Assembly: GCA_030323885.1 (NCBI GenBank)
Contig: CM059191.1
Location: 102,720,292 to 102,784,291, forward strand
Source: Branchipolynoe longqiensis
Lineage: Eukaryota > Annelida > Polychaeta > Phyllodocida > Polynoidae
Reading direction: 5' to 3'
Length of the DNA: 64,000 nucleotides
In this document: in pieces, positions 54,176-64,000 of the stretch
Numbering within the stretch: the first letter of the stretch is position 1
How the letters are laid out: each line of letters opens with the position of its first letter
Notes under the pieces: generated by a model
What the model was told of the DNA's origin: nothing
The model's input: only the letters and a program-made list of their open reading frames with translations
Databases searched by the model: none
Made by a program: the position numbers and the translations under genes

Positions 54176-54472
54176 CCGGGCCCTCAGGGATCTGTTTATG
54201 CATATGTAATGTATAAAGTACTTATGCGTATATTATTATGCGTGTTATTATCCTGTCTGCTGTTTGTTTCTTGCCGTCTATTTGGTCTGCTGTTCACATC
54301 CATTACATGAACCTTCAGCTATGATATACTTAGTTGTAATTGGGTTATTGGAATGGTGGGGGCTTGGGGGGGAGGGTGGTCTGCTCCTGAGCAGCTCCGT
54401 ACTCCCCTCCGTCCCTCCATGTGGCGCCCCAGCACCATGACCTCTGACCACTTCTCATCAGTTTTTGAGATG

Positions 54473-54474
<2 letters not shown>

Positions 54475-54508
<34 letters not shown>

Positions 54509-54545
54509 ATATATATGCATATATATATGTGCGTACATAGATGTA
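54475..54545. repeat. (TA)n microsatellite
   Basis: An uninterrupted TA run of about 15 units followed by degenerate TATATATGCATATA words. Confidence 0.95.
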
Positions 54546-54631
54546 TACATGATTTTTTTAATTATTTTTTGTAATTATTTTTTTATTGAGGGCAAAGGAA
54601 AACTAATACATGGAATTGTAGAGCATCAATG

Positions 54632-55018
54632 TCTAGCTAGTAACTCAAGGAACATCTCTGAATAAACCACCCACGTCTAGTTAGTAACTCCAGGAACATC
54701 TCAAAATAAACCACCCACGTCTAGTTAGTAACTCAAGGAACATCTCCGAATAAACCACCCACGTCTAGTTAGTAACTCAAGGAACATCTCCGAATAAACC
54801 ACCCACATCTAGTTAGTAACTCAAGGAACATCTCCAAATAAACCACCCACGTCTAGTTAGTAACTCAAGGAACATCTCCAAATAAACCACCCATGTCTAG
54901 TTAGTAACTCAAGGAACATCTCAGAATAACCCACCCACATCTAGTTAGTAACTCAAGGAACATCTCAGAATAAACCACCCACGTCTAGTTAGTAACTCAA
55001 GGAACATCTCCGAATAAA
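54632..55018. repeat. 44 bp tandem repeat, ~8.7 copies
   Basis: Highly homogeneous 44 bp unit containing CTAGTTAGTAACTCAAGGAA and ATAAACCACCCACGT, with single-base variants (CTCCGAA / CTCAGAA / CTCCAAA). Low divergence suggests recent amplification. Confidence 0.95.
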
Positions 55019-55111
55019 GATCTCTAAGCGGTATTTTCAAATTCATTACAGCTGTAGTGCTTGTTGGTTGGATCTTGGAGATTTATCTCCTGGCAACATC
55101 TCAGCTTATAT

Positions 55112-55412
55112 ACCGGGGGCGGTGGCCGAATTGGTAATGGTAGAGCTTAGGCCTCACATGCGGGAGATTGGGAGCTCGGTTCCAGGTGGAGTCAAACCAA
55201 TGATTTATAAAATTGATGCTTGTTGCTCCCTAGCCTGGCTCTCGGCATTACTAGGATATGAAAAGGACTGGTTAGGTCAGTGTCAGGATAATGTGACTGA
55301 ATGGGATACCGGGTCATGGTGCCAGTGGCCTGATTTCCCATATGGGGCAGCAATATAAAGTTGCCAAGAGTGCGCACTATCGCAAGTCGGTACCCATCCT
55401 GATATGACTTTA
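55112..55412 (+). mobile_element. SINE-1 copy, near full length
   Basis: Complete order: tRNA-like head ('ggtggccgaattggtaatgg', B-box-like 'gctcggttccaggtgg'), 'gagtcaaaccaatgatt', body, 'gcgcactatcgcaagtcgg', and the tail start 'ctgatatgactttagat'. The end of the tail is lost. Confidence 0.85.
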
Positions 55413-55469
55413 GATACTAAGATACTTCATAATGGCTTGGCATGCTTTATATGTTCTGTATAGACAAGA

Positions 55470-55735
55470 TGCGATGATATTATCGGTTAGAGCACAGGCC
55501 TCCTGTGTGGAAGGTCGAAACTTTGACTCCCAGCCGAGTCAATTCAATGACTGGCAAAATTGATAGTTGTAGCTACCTAGCCTGGTGCTTGCCTTTACAA
55601 GGACAGGGCAAGGACGGTGTCATGACAGCGTTGGACATCGAGTCATGGTGCCTGTGGTGAGGTCACCCAGTTGGACAGCAGTCTAAAATTCCCAAGTCTG
55701 CTACTATCATGATATGACCTTAGATGATCAAATTA
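55470..55735 (+). mobile_element. SINE-1 copy, diverged
   Basis: Second copy directly downstream of the previous one and in the same orientation. It has 'ggttagagcacaggcctcc' as the head, 'ccgagtcaattcaatgac', and 'atatgaccttagatga' at the end. Confidence 0.75.
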
Positions 55736-55815
55736 AGTCAGGTGTCCAAATCCCACTGTAACTTTGAATCCTCTACTCCAGCTAATAGATTTGCCACTCG
55801 TCGTGGTTACCAGTA

Positions 55816-56326
55816 TGTAAAGTCTACAGCTCGAATCTGTGGTTGTGGAGGCAGGCTATAGTAAAATCAATACTGGCAAAGAGAAAGGAAGAGTATGAAG
55901 TTTGCAAGAAGAGAGAGAGTCAGGCCCTCTGGTTTATTATTTATATGGTTACATGGGTTCATTGTAGAGTATCACCCCACGCTTTTCCCCCAATGGGAAA
56001 CAAGCATTCTTGGCCCTACCGATAGGGATCCAGCATTCCTGGTCCCCATGGTTACCAGTGGTCTGCCCACCACCACCAAGCTGTGTGGCGCCCCTGGCCA
56101 CCACCTGCATTGAATCTGAGTGTGGTGATCCTACCTAGCAGAGGGGCAGGGGGTAGGCTCTGAGTGCCCCTTACACACAGCCCTGCCAGCACCACTATGT
56201 CTATTTACATCTCACTCAGGCACCACCAGCACCTAAATATATACATACATGTGCCTGGCTATGTATACCCGATCAGTAATAGAACATTTGCATTCCCCCC
56301 AATGCCGTAAATCGGAATATTTTACA
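55816..56326 (-). mobile_element. LTR family A with primer site
   Basis: 511 bp on the minus strand, ending TTTACA at 55816-55821. The spacer TAC and primer site TGGTAACCACGACGAG follow at about 55797-55812, with some 20 bp of internal sequence shared with the copy at 22253 (GGCAAA/TCTATTAGC). A SINE-1 head fragment abuts its outer end (about 56332-56395, minus strand). Confidence 0.85.
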
Positions 56327-56452
56327 CCACAATCTACCAACACGGGAGACGGACGCTCAACTCGTCCGGCCATCCCGTATGGTCTCATAGTCGTACACGG
56401 CTAGGATGTGAACCCTCCACTCAATCAATAACGCCAGACTTGTAATGCCTTA

Positions 56453-56739
56453 AGGCCCGGTCACATTCACGTTAGTGGACGTAGTTGAACGTAGGTGAAC
56501 GTAGTGGAGGCTAACGTGGGTCAAACGTGGTGTAAGTATGTTAAACTACGTTGAAATATGTTAAGGTAGGGCAGGTTTTGGTACGGATAAATACGTTACC
56601 GTATGGATAAATACGTTTCGGTATGGATAAATACATTATGGTACGGATGCCGGTATGTTCAGCTACATTCAACTACGTTCAACTACGTTAGCCTCCACTA
56701 CGTTCACAGAGGTTCACTAACAGCTATGTGACCAGGGCT
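56453..56739. mobile_element. Harbinger-like MITE E6
   Basis: 287 bp with ends AGGCCCGGTCACATTCACGT / TATGTGACCAGGGCT. TTA flanks the left and TCA the right, an imperfect duplication. The interior is built from GTACGTTCAACTACGTT-type words; the right part recurs at 56955-57045 without the terminus. A short CTAGAGTA(T/C) tandem run lies at 56750-56845. Confidence 0.7.
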
Positions 56740-57507
56740 TCATCCAAGTATGCTGGAGTACACTAGAGCAGGCTAGAGCATGCTAGAGTATGCTAGAGTA
56801 CACTAGAGTATGCTAGAGTACACTAGAGTACGCTAGAGTACATTAGCATCACAGATGTAAATTCAGCCACTAACGTGGCACTCTTTTGAACATGGAAAGA
56901 TTAAATCAGGTCTCACCAACCACCCACTTTATTACCAAGTCATGTTGATGGAGAAGTATGGATGCCGGTACGTTCAACTGCGTTCAACTGTGTTCAACTA
57001 CGTTAGCCTCCACTACCTTCAACTACGTCCACTAACGTGTATGAGAGATGGCGCGCACACTATGCGGTTATTTACACACTGAGGTTTGGTTTCAGCCATC
57101 AGATCAATCAGGGATCTGCAAATAAGACCATCGGGCATGCTCTAACCTGGAGACAACCTCTTCCTGTTGAGAGGAGAGCCAAGCGAGAGATTAATCCCAA
57201 TTAATCACAATCAATCACAATTAATCACAATTAATCAGCTCCTTGTTTAGTTTAAAGAGCCACTCTAAGCATCTAAGGATCAGGGATGTTAATCGCCGGA
57301 GTGAACAGCTGCATTGGTTCTTTATATGTTCTTTAAACCAACACAAACACTAAAGTAAAGTTACATAGTTCATTTGGGAAGATTACATCTAGGCACAATT
57401 AAAACTCACGGTTAAGTCGATTAAAAAATAAATAAATAAAGGAAGTTCTCAGAAGCGCATGGACTTATACACAAAACACCCAAGAGGACTTCTGGATTAT
57501 TAGCAAT

Positions 57508-58128
57508 CATCATCATCATCATGCTGTCGGTTGTGATGCGACAAAGACTGCTTTCATTACTTGACTGCCACTCTCCATTTAGCTCTCTGCTGTGAGAGTT
57601 GCATCCATGAGTCAGTCTTAATGTCTCTCAGCTTCAGGTTTCTCTTGATGGTATCCTTGAACCAGAGACGAGGGCGCCCTCTCTTCCTGTAACCAGAAGA
57701 CAGTTGAGAATAGAGGATCTGCTTTGGTAGCCTGTCTGATGACATCCTCATGAGGTGTCCAGTCCACCGGAGATTCTTTTTGATCAGAAGATCTTCCATA
57801 GAGGGCATTTCCTTATTTGTTACTTTGTCCTTCCAGGTTAGCCTCATGATTGAATGATACATTTCATAAACGCTGCCTGGAAAAGTGTTGATGTGCTGCT
57901 GGCTTTTGCAAGTTACCAGCGGCACTCTCTCGGGGAGCAAATAGAGGTTTCACACCGGCAAGAACATGTCAAGACAAGCGCAAAACTATTTGTCCCTGCA
58001 GTGGTTGGTCGGGAGATGTTGGGAGTTCCATACATCAACCGCCCTTAATGCTGTCACAGTGACATGGTTTTCTGTTTAGGGTTTGCTCCCTTAGCATTTG
58101 GTTCTGTCAAGAACCTGCACCACAAGGC
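57508..58128 (-). pseudogene. LINE C-terminal domain with (GAT)n tail
   Basis: Minus strand, 127 codons open. After a degraded start it reads LTWKDKVTNKE, MPSMEDLLIKKNLRWTGHLM, RLPKQILYSQLSSG, RKRGRPRLWFKDTIKRNLK and QRAKWRVAVK. The 'LRW.GH..RM' and 'GRP+.RFKD' blocks are diagnostic of the C-terminal tail of RTE/CR1-like LINE polymerases in invertebrates. It ends with a (GAT)n tail at 57508-57522. Upstream in the element's sense, a ~270 bp segment shared with 33130 and 37440 has lost its frame. This is the only one of the three copies that retains the conserved block. Confidence 0.75.
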
Positions 58129-58129
58129 A

Positions 58130-58375
58130 CTATCCTGACACGGACCCAACGAGTCCTTGCCCTATCCTAATAATGCCAAGCATCTGGTGGAAGTGACAAG
58201 TATTAATCTTTAAGTCATTGGATTGACTCGACCAGGGTTCGAACCCACAAACCCATGGGTTTGGATCCCCCGATCTCCCAAAACAGGAGACGGACGCTCA
58301 ACTCATTCAGCCATCCCGTCTGGTCGCCTTAGGATGTTGCTAGGATGTAAAACAACAACCAACAACAGCAACATA
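58130..58375 (-). mobile_element. SINE-1 copy fused to a reversed tail fragment
   Basis: Minus-strand head and part of the body (to 'ccttgccctatcctaataat') run to about 58325. A plus-strand tail piece ('aggatgttgctaggatgtaa' with CAAC repeats) follows directly. The head contains a long variable-arm-like insertion (about 58245-58270), suggesting descent from a class II (Leu/Ser-like) tRNA. Confidence 0.7.
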
Positions 58376-58748
58376 TAGAAGCGTGGCTATTAGCAGTGAA
58401 TAATCATGCTCGTAAATAACAGAATTGGACATTATGAATACACCCTCTCACAGAGCGCACACCAAGCTCCACCGGAAGCGGAACTTAATAAATGGAATTA
58501 GCAGGCCTTAGCGGAGTGAAAGAAAAGTTGAGAAGATCTCAGGAAGTTGATGGTTGCGTCGTTTTGCATTTAACACCATAGTTAGGTAGGGTGTAAAGTA
58601 AGTGTGTGTGGGTGTGAGTGTAGGGGGGTTAGGTGTGTTGGTGTGTGTGTGGCCTCCCCATGCCTACACACTTAGTTTACGGGCGCTGACCTTTGGCGCA
58701 GAATGACTGGATGAGGGCCAGATGGATGGGCCGGATGCATGAAGCCGT

Positions 58749-59262
58749 TGTAAAATATTCTGATAAAACGCATCGGTGGGGAATATGAAATGGTATATAA
58801 AGGAATACAAATGGTCTATTAATGTAAATGATGTTTAGGGCCAGGTGCATGAATGTATTTATGTAAGCTGGTGACTCTTTACTTGTAGTCAATAGTCATT
58901 GTGTAGATAGTGTGAAAGGGGCACTATTGTTAATATGTAAGGAGCTCAAGAGCTCCACTCACGACCCCCTCGCCCCCAACTGTTAGTCACACTGCCTGGT
59001 GGTGGTGAGTATATCACAGTAGCCATGGTGACAAAATAATGCTTACTGTTCATTGGTGGAACTAGAAATGCTTGTTGCTGATTGGAGATAATGGTCAGGT
59101 GGTATACTATATCAGATCCATGTGCCACTATATAATAATAAACCTGAGGGTACAAGCTCTCACTCTACTTTTCACTCTTTATACTCTTCCTTTCTCTCCT
59201 TGCCTGTACTGATTTCATGTAGCCTGCCTACACAACTACAGATGCCAGACGACGACTTTACA
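58749..59262 (+). mobile_element. solo LTR, family A, with 4 bp target duplication
   Basis: 514 bp TGTAAAATATTCTGAT...CGACTTTACA flanked by CCGT on both sides (58745-58748 and 59263-59266). With the CAAG copy at 10750 it fixes the duplication length at 4 bp. Confidence 0.85.
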
Positions 59263-59700
59263 CCGTGTTAGCACTCCTACCCCGGGGTTAGGGGGTGGTC
59301 CCTGGGTTAGCAGTGAAAAAACGGTATGCAACAAGTGGTGTTAGCTCTACCCTCATGACCGTAACCGGGGTTTGCCTAACCCTGTTCCATAGCTACCCCC
59401 GCGAGTATAGCTATAGTATTTGCACTGCTTCTGATCATATCATTATTATCATTTTATTAAGTCACTGATGAGTAGGAGAATATGCTATTAGCAATGAATA
59501 CTCCACATGTGCTTTATTTTGGGTCATTTTTGTTTTATTAATGCAGGCGATGTTGACAATTACAGTGACTGCCATTCACTCACCATTTTCAACTTTAGCA
59601 CTATTAGTATTAAGGCATGTCCATAAAAAGCAGAATTGGCTATTAGCAGTGAATGATCATGCTCGTAAATAACAGAATTAGACATTAACAGTAACAATAA
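59263..59700. other. unannotated; inverted CCCCGGGGTT-type words
   Basis: 59275-59400 contains words such as 'accccggggttagggg' and 'aaccggggtttgcctaaccc' that pair imperfectly and recall the subterminal words of E9. The segment 'catgctcgtaaataacagaa' near 59670 recurs at 58405. Confidence 0.35.
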
Positions 59701-59734
59701 CATGAAGTATCGCTGTGGGCAAACAAAGAAGAAA

Positions 59735-59815
59735 ACCACTGCACCAGGACTCGAACCCACAACACAAAACAACGCCAGCATACAAGCCTAATGCCATACC
59801 CAAATGGTCACAGAG
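59735..59815 (-). mobile_element. tRNA-derived SINE-like fragment
   Basis: On the minus strand, a degenerate tRNA-like unit with 'tttgggtatggcattaggct' and a consensus B box GGGTTCGAGTCC. It is unrelated to SINE-1. The D- and anticodon-arm words resemble tRNA-Thr, but pairing is too poor for a functional tRNA. Confidence 0.5.
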
Positions 59816-59834
59816 TCTGCTATGAAAATTAGCA

Positions 59835-59965
59835 GCAACAGCAGCAACGGCAGAAAACGGTAGCAAAGGGTAGCAAACGGCAACAAACGGCAGTACACTG
59901 CTGTAAATGGCATTAAACGGCAGTAAACGACAGTACACGCCAGTAAACGGCAGCAAACGGCAGCA
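59835..59965. repeat. short tandem repeat (CGGCAGTAAA)
   Basis: About eleven degenerate copies of a 10-12 bp word CGGCAGTAAA / CGGCAGCAAA. Minus-strand open frames across it are compositional. Confidence 0.8.
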
Positions 59966-60324
59966 ACGGCCATACCAAGGTGTGGAATGCCCAAACGGTA
60001 AAGGAACGACAAATTCCTGACCTAAAAACTTACAAAAAATATCTGTGCAAAATAAGGCTAGGAAACCGCCAGTAAGCTGCACCGCAAAGGGGCATGTGAT
60101 ATGTCACGGCCCACCAGGGGGATGCCCAATGGAAGGTAACCATGCCAAAAGTAGCCAGATAACACACCACACAGCTACGTACAAGCCTATGATATGTAAA
60201 TAGGGGTAGGCTAGTCTAGTAATAAGAGTAGAAAAATAAATACATATATACCAAGAAAATCCAAAAAAACTAACATAGGCTACTAACCATACCAACCAAT
60301 TATCTATCTGCTACTGAAATGCAG

Positions 60325-60475
60325 GCAATCAAATACCTTATCAGCAGCCACTGTGTGGTAAGATAACACCAACACTACAACTGGCCAGCATTGAAAACAA
60401 GCCTGGGTACCTGGGCTTATATGCTATGGACAGTATAAATACAGCCTCAATAAAAAAAAACACTAAAAACAACGG
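60325..60475 (+). repeat. ~150 bp segment shared with 27805-27955
   Basis: Reverse complement of the interior of the TA-target element at 27666-27983, here without its ends. It includes 'gcccgggtaccc'-like 'gcctgggtacctgggctt'. Confidence 0.75.
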
Positions 60476-61720
60476 CATATCCGCTACGTACTCCCACAGC
60501 CCAGTAATTAGTGCTGCTCTCTGGTGTTAGGTCGTCACGCTGCACATTGCAGTAGAATAAACTGTTGAAGTTCTTGAAGAGAATATTCTGTGGGACAGCA
60601 CCTAGAATTGTTGATGACAAACTGAACACTACAACTAGCGCCACAAAGAGGATAAGATCTCTATTATGGAGACTCCAAATAAAATGTGTCACCTTTGATC
60701 CACACTGGCTCGAATCGGTTGTGTTACAAGATCAAAGAGCTGGCTATCCCATCAAAGAGTAGATAAAATAGTCATCCCAACAGAGCAGGAGTTAAAGTCA
60801 ATCATGTCTAAATCCCAGCAAAAACTGCATCGATAGGAATCAACAGTGAAGATATTGTGGACAACCTGATTCTAGCACGCACTCTTTCATATAAATGTAC
60901 AAGTCATACACAATTTAAAACGAGTCAAGGTGGTAGCCACTATGTGCTCTGGGTTAAACTTTTAAGTCTATAATTTCAGCACATGATTTCATTATTGCTC
61001 CACTCCAAAGATCAAATATATCAGCATTTGAACCATATATTTCGCACATTAGATCGCCGACTCATGTGAATACATCCATAATCAGGAAAAACGCGAACAC
61101 AGCAAATATAGTTATGGCATTTTTAATTAAGGAAAGTTAAATGTCAGGTTATACAAATGTCAGCTCACAAATGCTTAAGAAACGAGGCTAGAGATGCTAT
61201 GGCCCTACTTTCCACTTTCACATGTAGGGTGGGTGGGAGGCCAATTTAAGGCTGGTTATTGTCTCCTGGCTCCTCCGGTCGTAATGAGCAAACCCCGGTG
61301 CTGCGCCGCCTGATATAGCAAAAGTCTACCCAAAAAGGGGCGCATCGGCAGTTCGAGTGTACTGCATAATACGTCATCAAGTCCTGTTTACCCGATTGGC
61401 GACCAGGTTAGAAAAGAACCGCCAGTCGGCGTTTGAGTTTGTTTCTTAGTTATAGAGAATTCCGCTAGTCGGCGACACAATAGACGTCCTTAGTACTGGC
61501 ACGCCTTGGTCTGTATTCGCGATCCTGATTACCCGCAATGCCAAAGCATTACGAAACAATGCAAGCCTTATGACACTTTATCGGTTTCTCTGACAGTTGT
61601 TATATCCTGCAGCTAATGCTGTGCGAGTAACTAATCAAAGACCTGAAAGCAGGGTCCAGGAACTGGGCTACCATTAATAAGCTATTTGTTCACCAGTAAC
61701 AGCCGAGGTAAGGCATTCTG
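60476..61720. other. unannotated
   Basis: About 1.2 kb with no recognised repeat or gene. Open frames at 60447-60762 lack domains and splice context. Confidence 0.3.
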
Positions 61721-61722
61721 TT

Positions 61723-63861
61723 ATACCCCTGTCAGACTATGACATAACGCAGTAGCGTAAGCTGAGTTAGGTGAAATTTGGCCATTACGTGGCGATACGT
61801 TGAGATACGTTGAGATACGTCAAGATACATCAAGATACGTCAAGATACTTTGAGATACGTCAAAATACATCGAGATACGTTACTCGTTCGTTAAGCCTAT
61901 GTCGAGATATGTCAAGTTACGTCGAGTTATGTCGATTTATGTTGATATACAGTTACACACATCAAGGTTTTGGACATACCGAAAACTGTTGACATAGCTC
62001 GACGTAAGGCCATTACATTGGGTTATGTTGGGCTTACATTGTGCTCATGTTAGGCTTAAGTCAAGATATGTTGGTCATTCGTTAGAGCTATGTCAGTCTA
62101 CGTTAAGCTACGTCGACTTACTGTAAGCTGACGGAGAGCCTGGAGGAACGTGCAGCCTGCGCTGACAATGTGGCGTTAACAGGCATATTCCCAGATAAAT
62201 GGAAAATAGCTACTGTCAAACCAATACCAAAGATAAGTAATCCGAAATCATGCAATGAACTGCGACCAATATCAATACTGCCCCAGCCTGGCAAAGTGAT
62301 CAAACAAATAACCCATGATCAAATAAAAACCTTCCTAGAAGACACCAACTACCTTGCCAAACAGCAAAATGGCTTCAGAAAAGAGAAATGAACCACAATA
62401 GCCCTAGCCACTCAATTAGAGATGAACTGCTAACTAACATGGATAGAGGAGATATGACAATAACCATTTTTCTTGATTTCAAGAAAGCTTTTGACACAAT
62501 GGACCATCACATTTTACTCTGAAAAATTGAAAGGGCGGGACTTGGTCCTAAATCTTGTACATTTATAGCCAACAAGTTACACAAATAAATGTCACTAAGT
62601 CAACAGAGAGATAAATTACAACTGGAGTACCCCAGAGTTCCACGCTCGGGCCACTACTCTTTGTCATATTCATTACTGACTTGCTCTTGGTAACAAATGA
62701 GGTCATATTCACACTGTTTGCTGATGATGCGGCCCTCACAGTCCATAACCCAAACATTGAACCTGCAGCAGAGGTACTTGAGGATGTACTAGCTATGGTT
62801 AACATCTGGAGGGGATCCAACAATGGGCAGGTTTCTCGCATCTGGTATTGGTGACTGGATCCACTGATTTGCATATTTACAATAATATATATATATGTGT
62901 ATCGGAGATATGTTATATCCTTTTGAAAAAAGAAGAGAGAAATACAGAGGAAGAAAGAAGTTTTTGAAGACAATTCTAGAATCATGCAATACTATATGAT
63001 GCATACTCACCAAGTGCATAATACATATATTCAACTGGAATTACTATTACAACTAATATTTCATTTATATTATGCTTCTATTATCGAACAGGATTTTCAT
63101 GTAGTTATTATTGCAACTGTTATTGTCAATTATGTACCAACAAATTGTACTGAACGGCCGGAAGACCAGTGAACTGGCACTGACAAAAGACATTATTCGG
63201 TGAATAAAATAGATTTAGTAAAAAAAAAGAACCTTGACGTAGGTCTAACATTCTCTCTGACGTCTGTCTAACATTAGTCTAATGTAAGTCCAACGTGTCT
63301 TGACGTATTCGATGTAGTTGACGAACTGCGCTCGCTAGCCAACGTTCTTCCAATGTAAGCGAATGTGGTGTGAAAGTGGTTTCAATATGGTCTGAAAGTT
63401 TTGCATTTGAGTATGTGAAGGCATCCATTACGCTCACGTCGAGTGTGTTGAGCGCTCACTGTCCTTACACCCAGCATGCAGGACTGTTGTTAGACTGACA
63501 CTGCTCACTGGCTGGCCTGACATCGACTCACATTACAAATTACATCAGAGTCACACGTAGCTAAATTAGGGTGGGTTCTATGCTGAGCCTATGCTAGGGT
63601 TTTGCTAGGCTAATGCCGCATGCGCTGGAGGCTGGTTAGCGTTACATTGGGCCATTTTTTGTTGTTGACTTTCTAACTCGTTGAGACATGCTACAACTAC
63701 GTTGGACCATCGTTTCGCCTACGTCCACTACATTGCACTAACATCCAATTTTGCCCTCAAATGCCAAGAATTTCTACGTATCTTGACGTATCTTGATCTA
63801 CAAAAGTGATTTTTACATTGCCCACTCGCTGGCCTGTTCCATGGTAGTGTAACAGGGGTAT
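61723..63861. mobile_element. TIR element E7 carrying a nested LINE
   Basis: Ends TACCCCTGTCAGACTATG / TAGTGTAACAGGGGTA. Outer parts (61790-62130 and 63228-63780) are packed with GATACGTCAAGATACGTT and GTCTAACATT-type words, as in E2-E4 and E6. The middle, 62135-63228, is a LINE. The TTA/TAA flanks read as a palindrome, so the target duplication cannot be settled. Confidence 0.6.
62135..63228 (+). pseudogene. LINE reverse transcriptase fragment with poly(A) end
   Basis: The first open part reads GIFPDKWKIATVKPIPKISN, ELRPISILPQPGKVIKQI and LAKQQNGFRKEK, the standard start of an RT domain. Later pieces in other frames give IFLDFKKAFDTMDHHILL (motif A), a VPQSSTLGPLLF-like motif B and LFADDAALTV (the catalytic FADD, motif C). 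At least three frameshifts and several stops separate these, and the region after motif C is missing. The 3' end at 63155-63228 has the GGCCGGAAGACCAGTG-type block, AATAAA and a short A run, linking the RT to the 3' ends at 38080 and 40960. CR1/Jockey-group origin is likely. Confidence 0.8.
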
Positions 63862-64000
63862 AAGGGACAAGCTGATCATGAAGTAGGTGCAACTGCGCAG
63901 TACTTCTCGTGCATTAAAGTATCTACATTTCCATGCAATGTTTATAACCAGCTGCACTGACATAACATAAGCCGCAAAGAATTCTACAGTGCCTAATATG

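Noticed and set aside
59735..59815. True tRNA-Thr gene
   Set aside because: Acceptor and anticodon stems pair poorly; only the B box is intact, as in SINEs.

Overview
This is a 64 kb piece of an animal nuclear genome, almost certainly a marine invertebrate (lophotrochozoan or invertebrate deuterostome; I cannot place it further). It is AT-rich and intergenic in character, and no long open frame belongs to a conserved host gene. Everything recognisable as protein is a broken transposon gene, apart from one weak candidate exon of an unknown membrane protein (about 23044-23164). There are no rRNA genes, no functional tRNA genes, no operons and no CRISPR array.

The window is a dense, nested mosaic of mobile elements. 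(1) LTR elements: about ten copies of a ~520 bp LTR (family A, 4 bp target duplications, tRNA-Arg-type primer site), three copies of a longer LTR (family B), and three copies of a ~500 bp terminal-repeat retrotransposon in miniature whose 182 bp LTRs each carry a tRNA-like pol III unit. (2) Non-LTR retrotransposons: 5'-truncated or rearranged fragments of at least four LINE lineages, seen as RT, RNase H and 3'-end pieces. (3) tRNA-derived SINEs: roughly a dozen copies and stubs of one main family. (4) DNA elements: TIR elements with TTA/TAA or CAA duplications (Harbinger-like), a 7 bp TSD family present twice, TA-target elements, and two long foldback elements with 5 bp duplications. (5) One tyrosine-recombinase element flanked by 74 bp direct repeats. 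(6) Tandem arrays, the largest a 3.8 kb satellite of ~95 bp units at 46.4-50.15 kb.

Layout: 0-6 kb minisatellites, SINEs and G-rich repeats; 6.1-7.6 kb LTRs; 7.7-10 kb a coiled-coil ORF remnant and the recombinase element; 10.7-13.7 kb LTR, TRIM, LINE and MITE nest; 14.3-17.0 kb giant hairpin element with two nested insertions; 17.9-21.6 kb LINE RT and Harbinger-like MITEs; 22-31 kb LTRs, candidate exon, SINEs; 33-42.5 kb LINE ends, foldback, two TRIMs, MITEs; 43.2-50.2 kb arrays with an LTR still joined to a tRNA half; 50-54 kb LTR-B, LINE RNase H with a double palindrome, CpG-rich block; 54.6-64 kb 44 bp tandem array, SINEs, LTRs and a LINE nested in a MITE.

The best candidates for something undescribed are the TRIM with tRNA-like LTRs (with a paralogous empty site in this same window), the compact tyrosine-recombinase element, the LTR fused to 43 nt of tRNA-Arg, and the group of TIR elements whose interiors are built from short element-specific words. 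All coordinates and similarities were read by eye; no alignment or database search was run.
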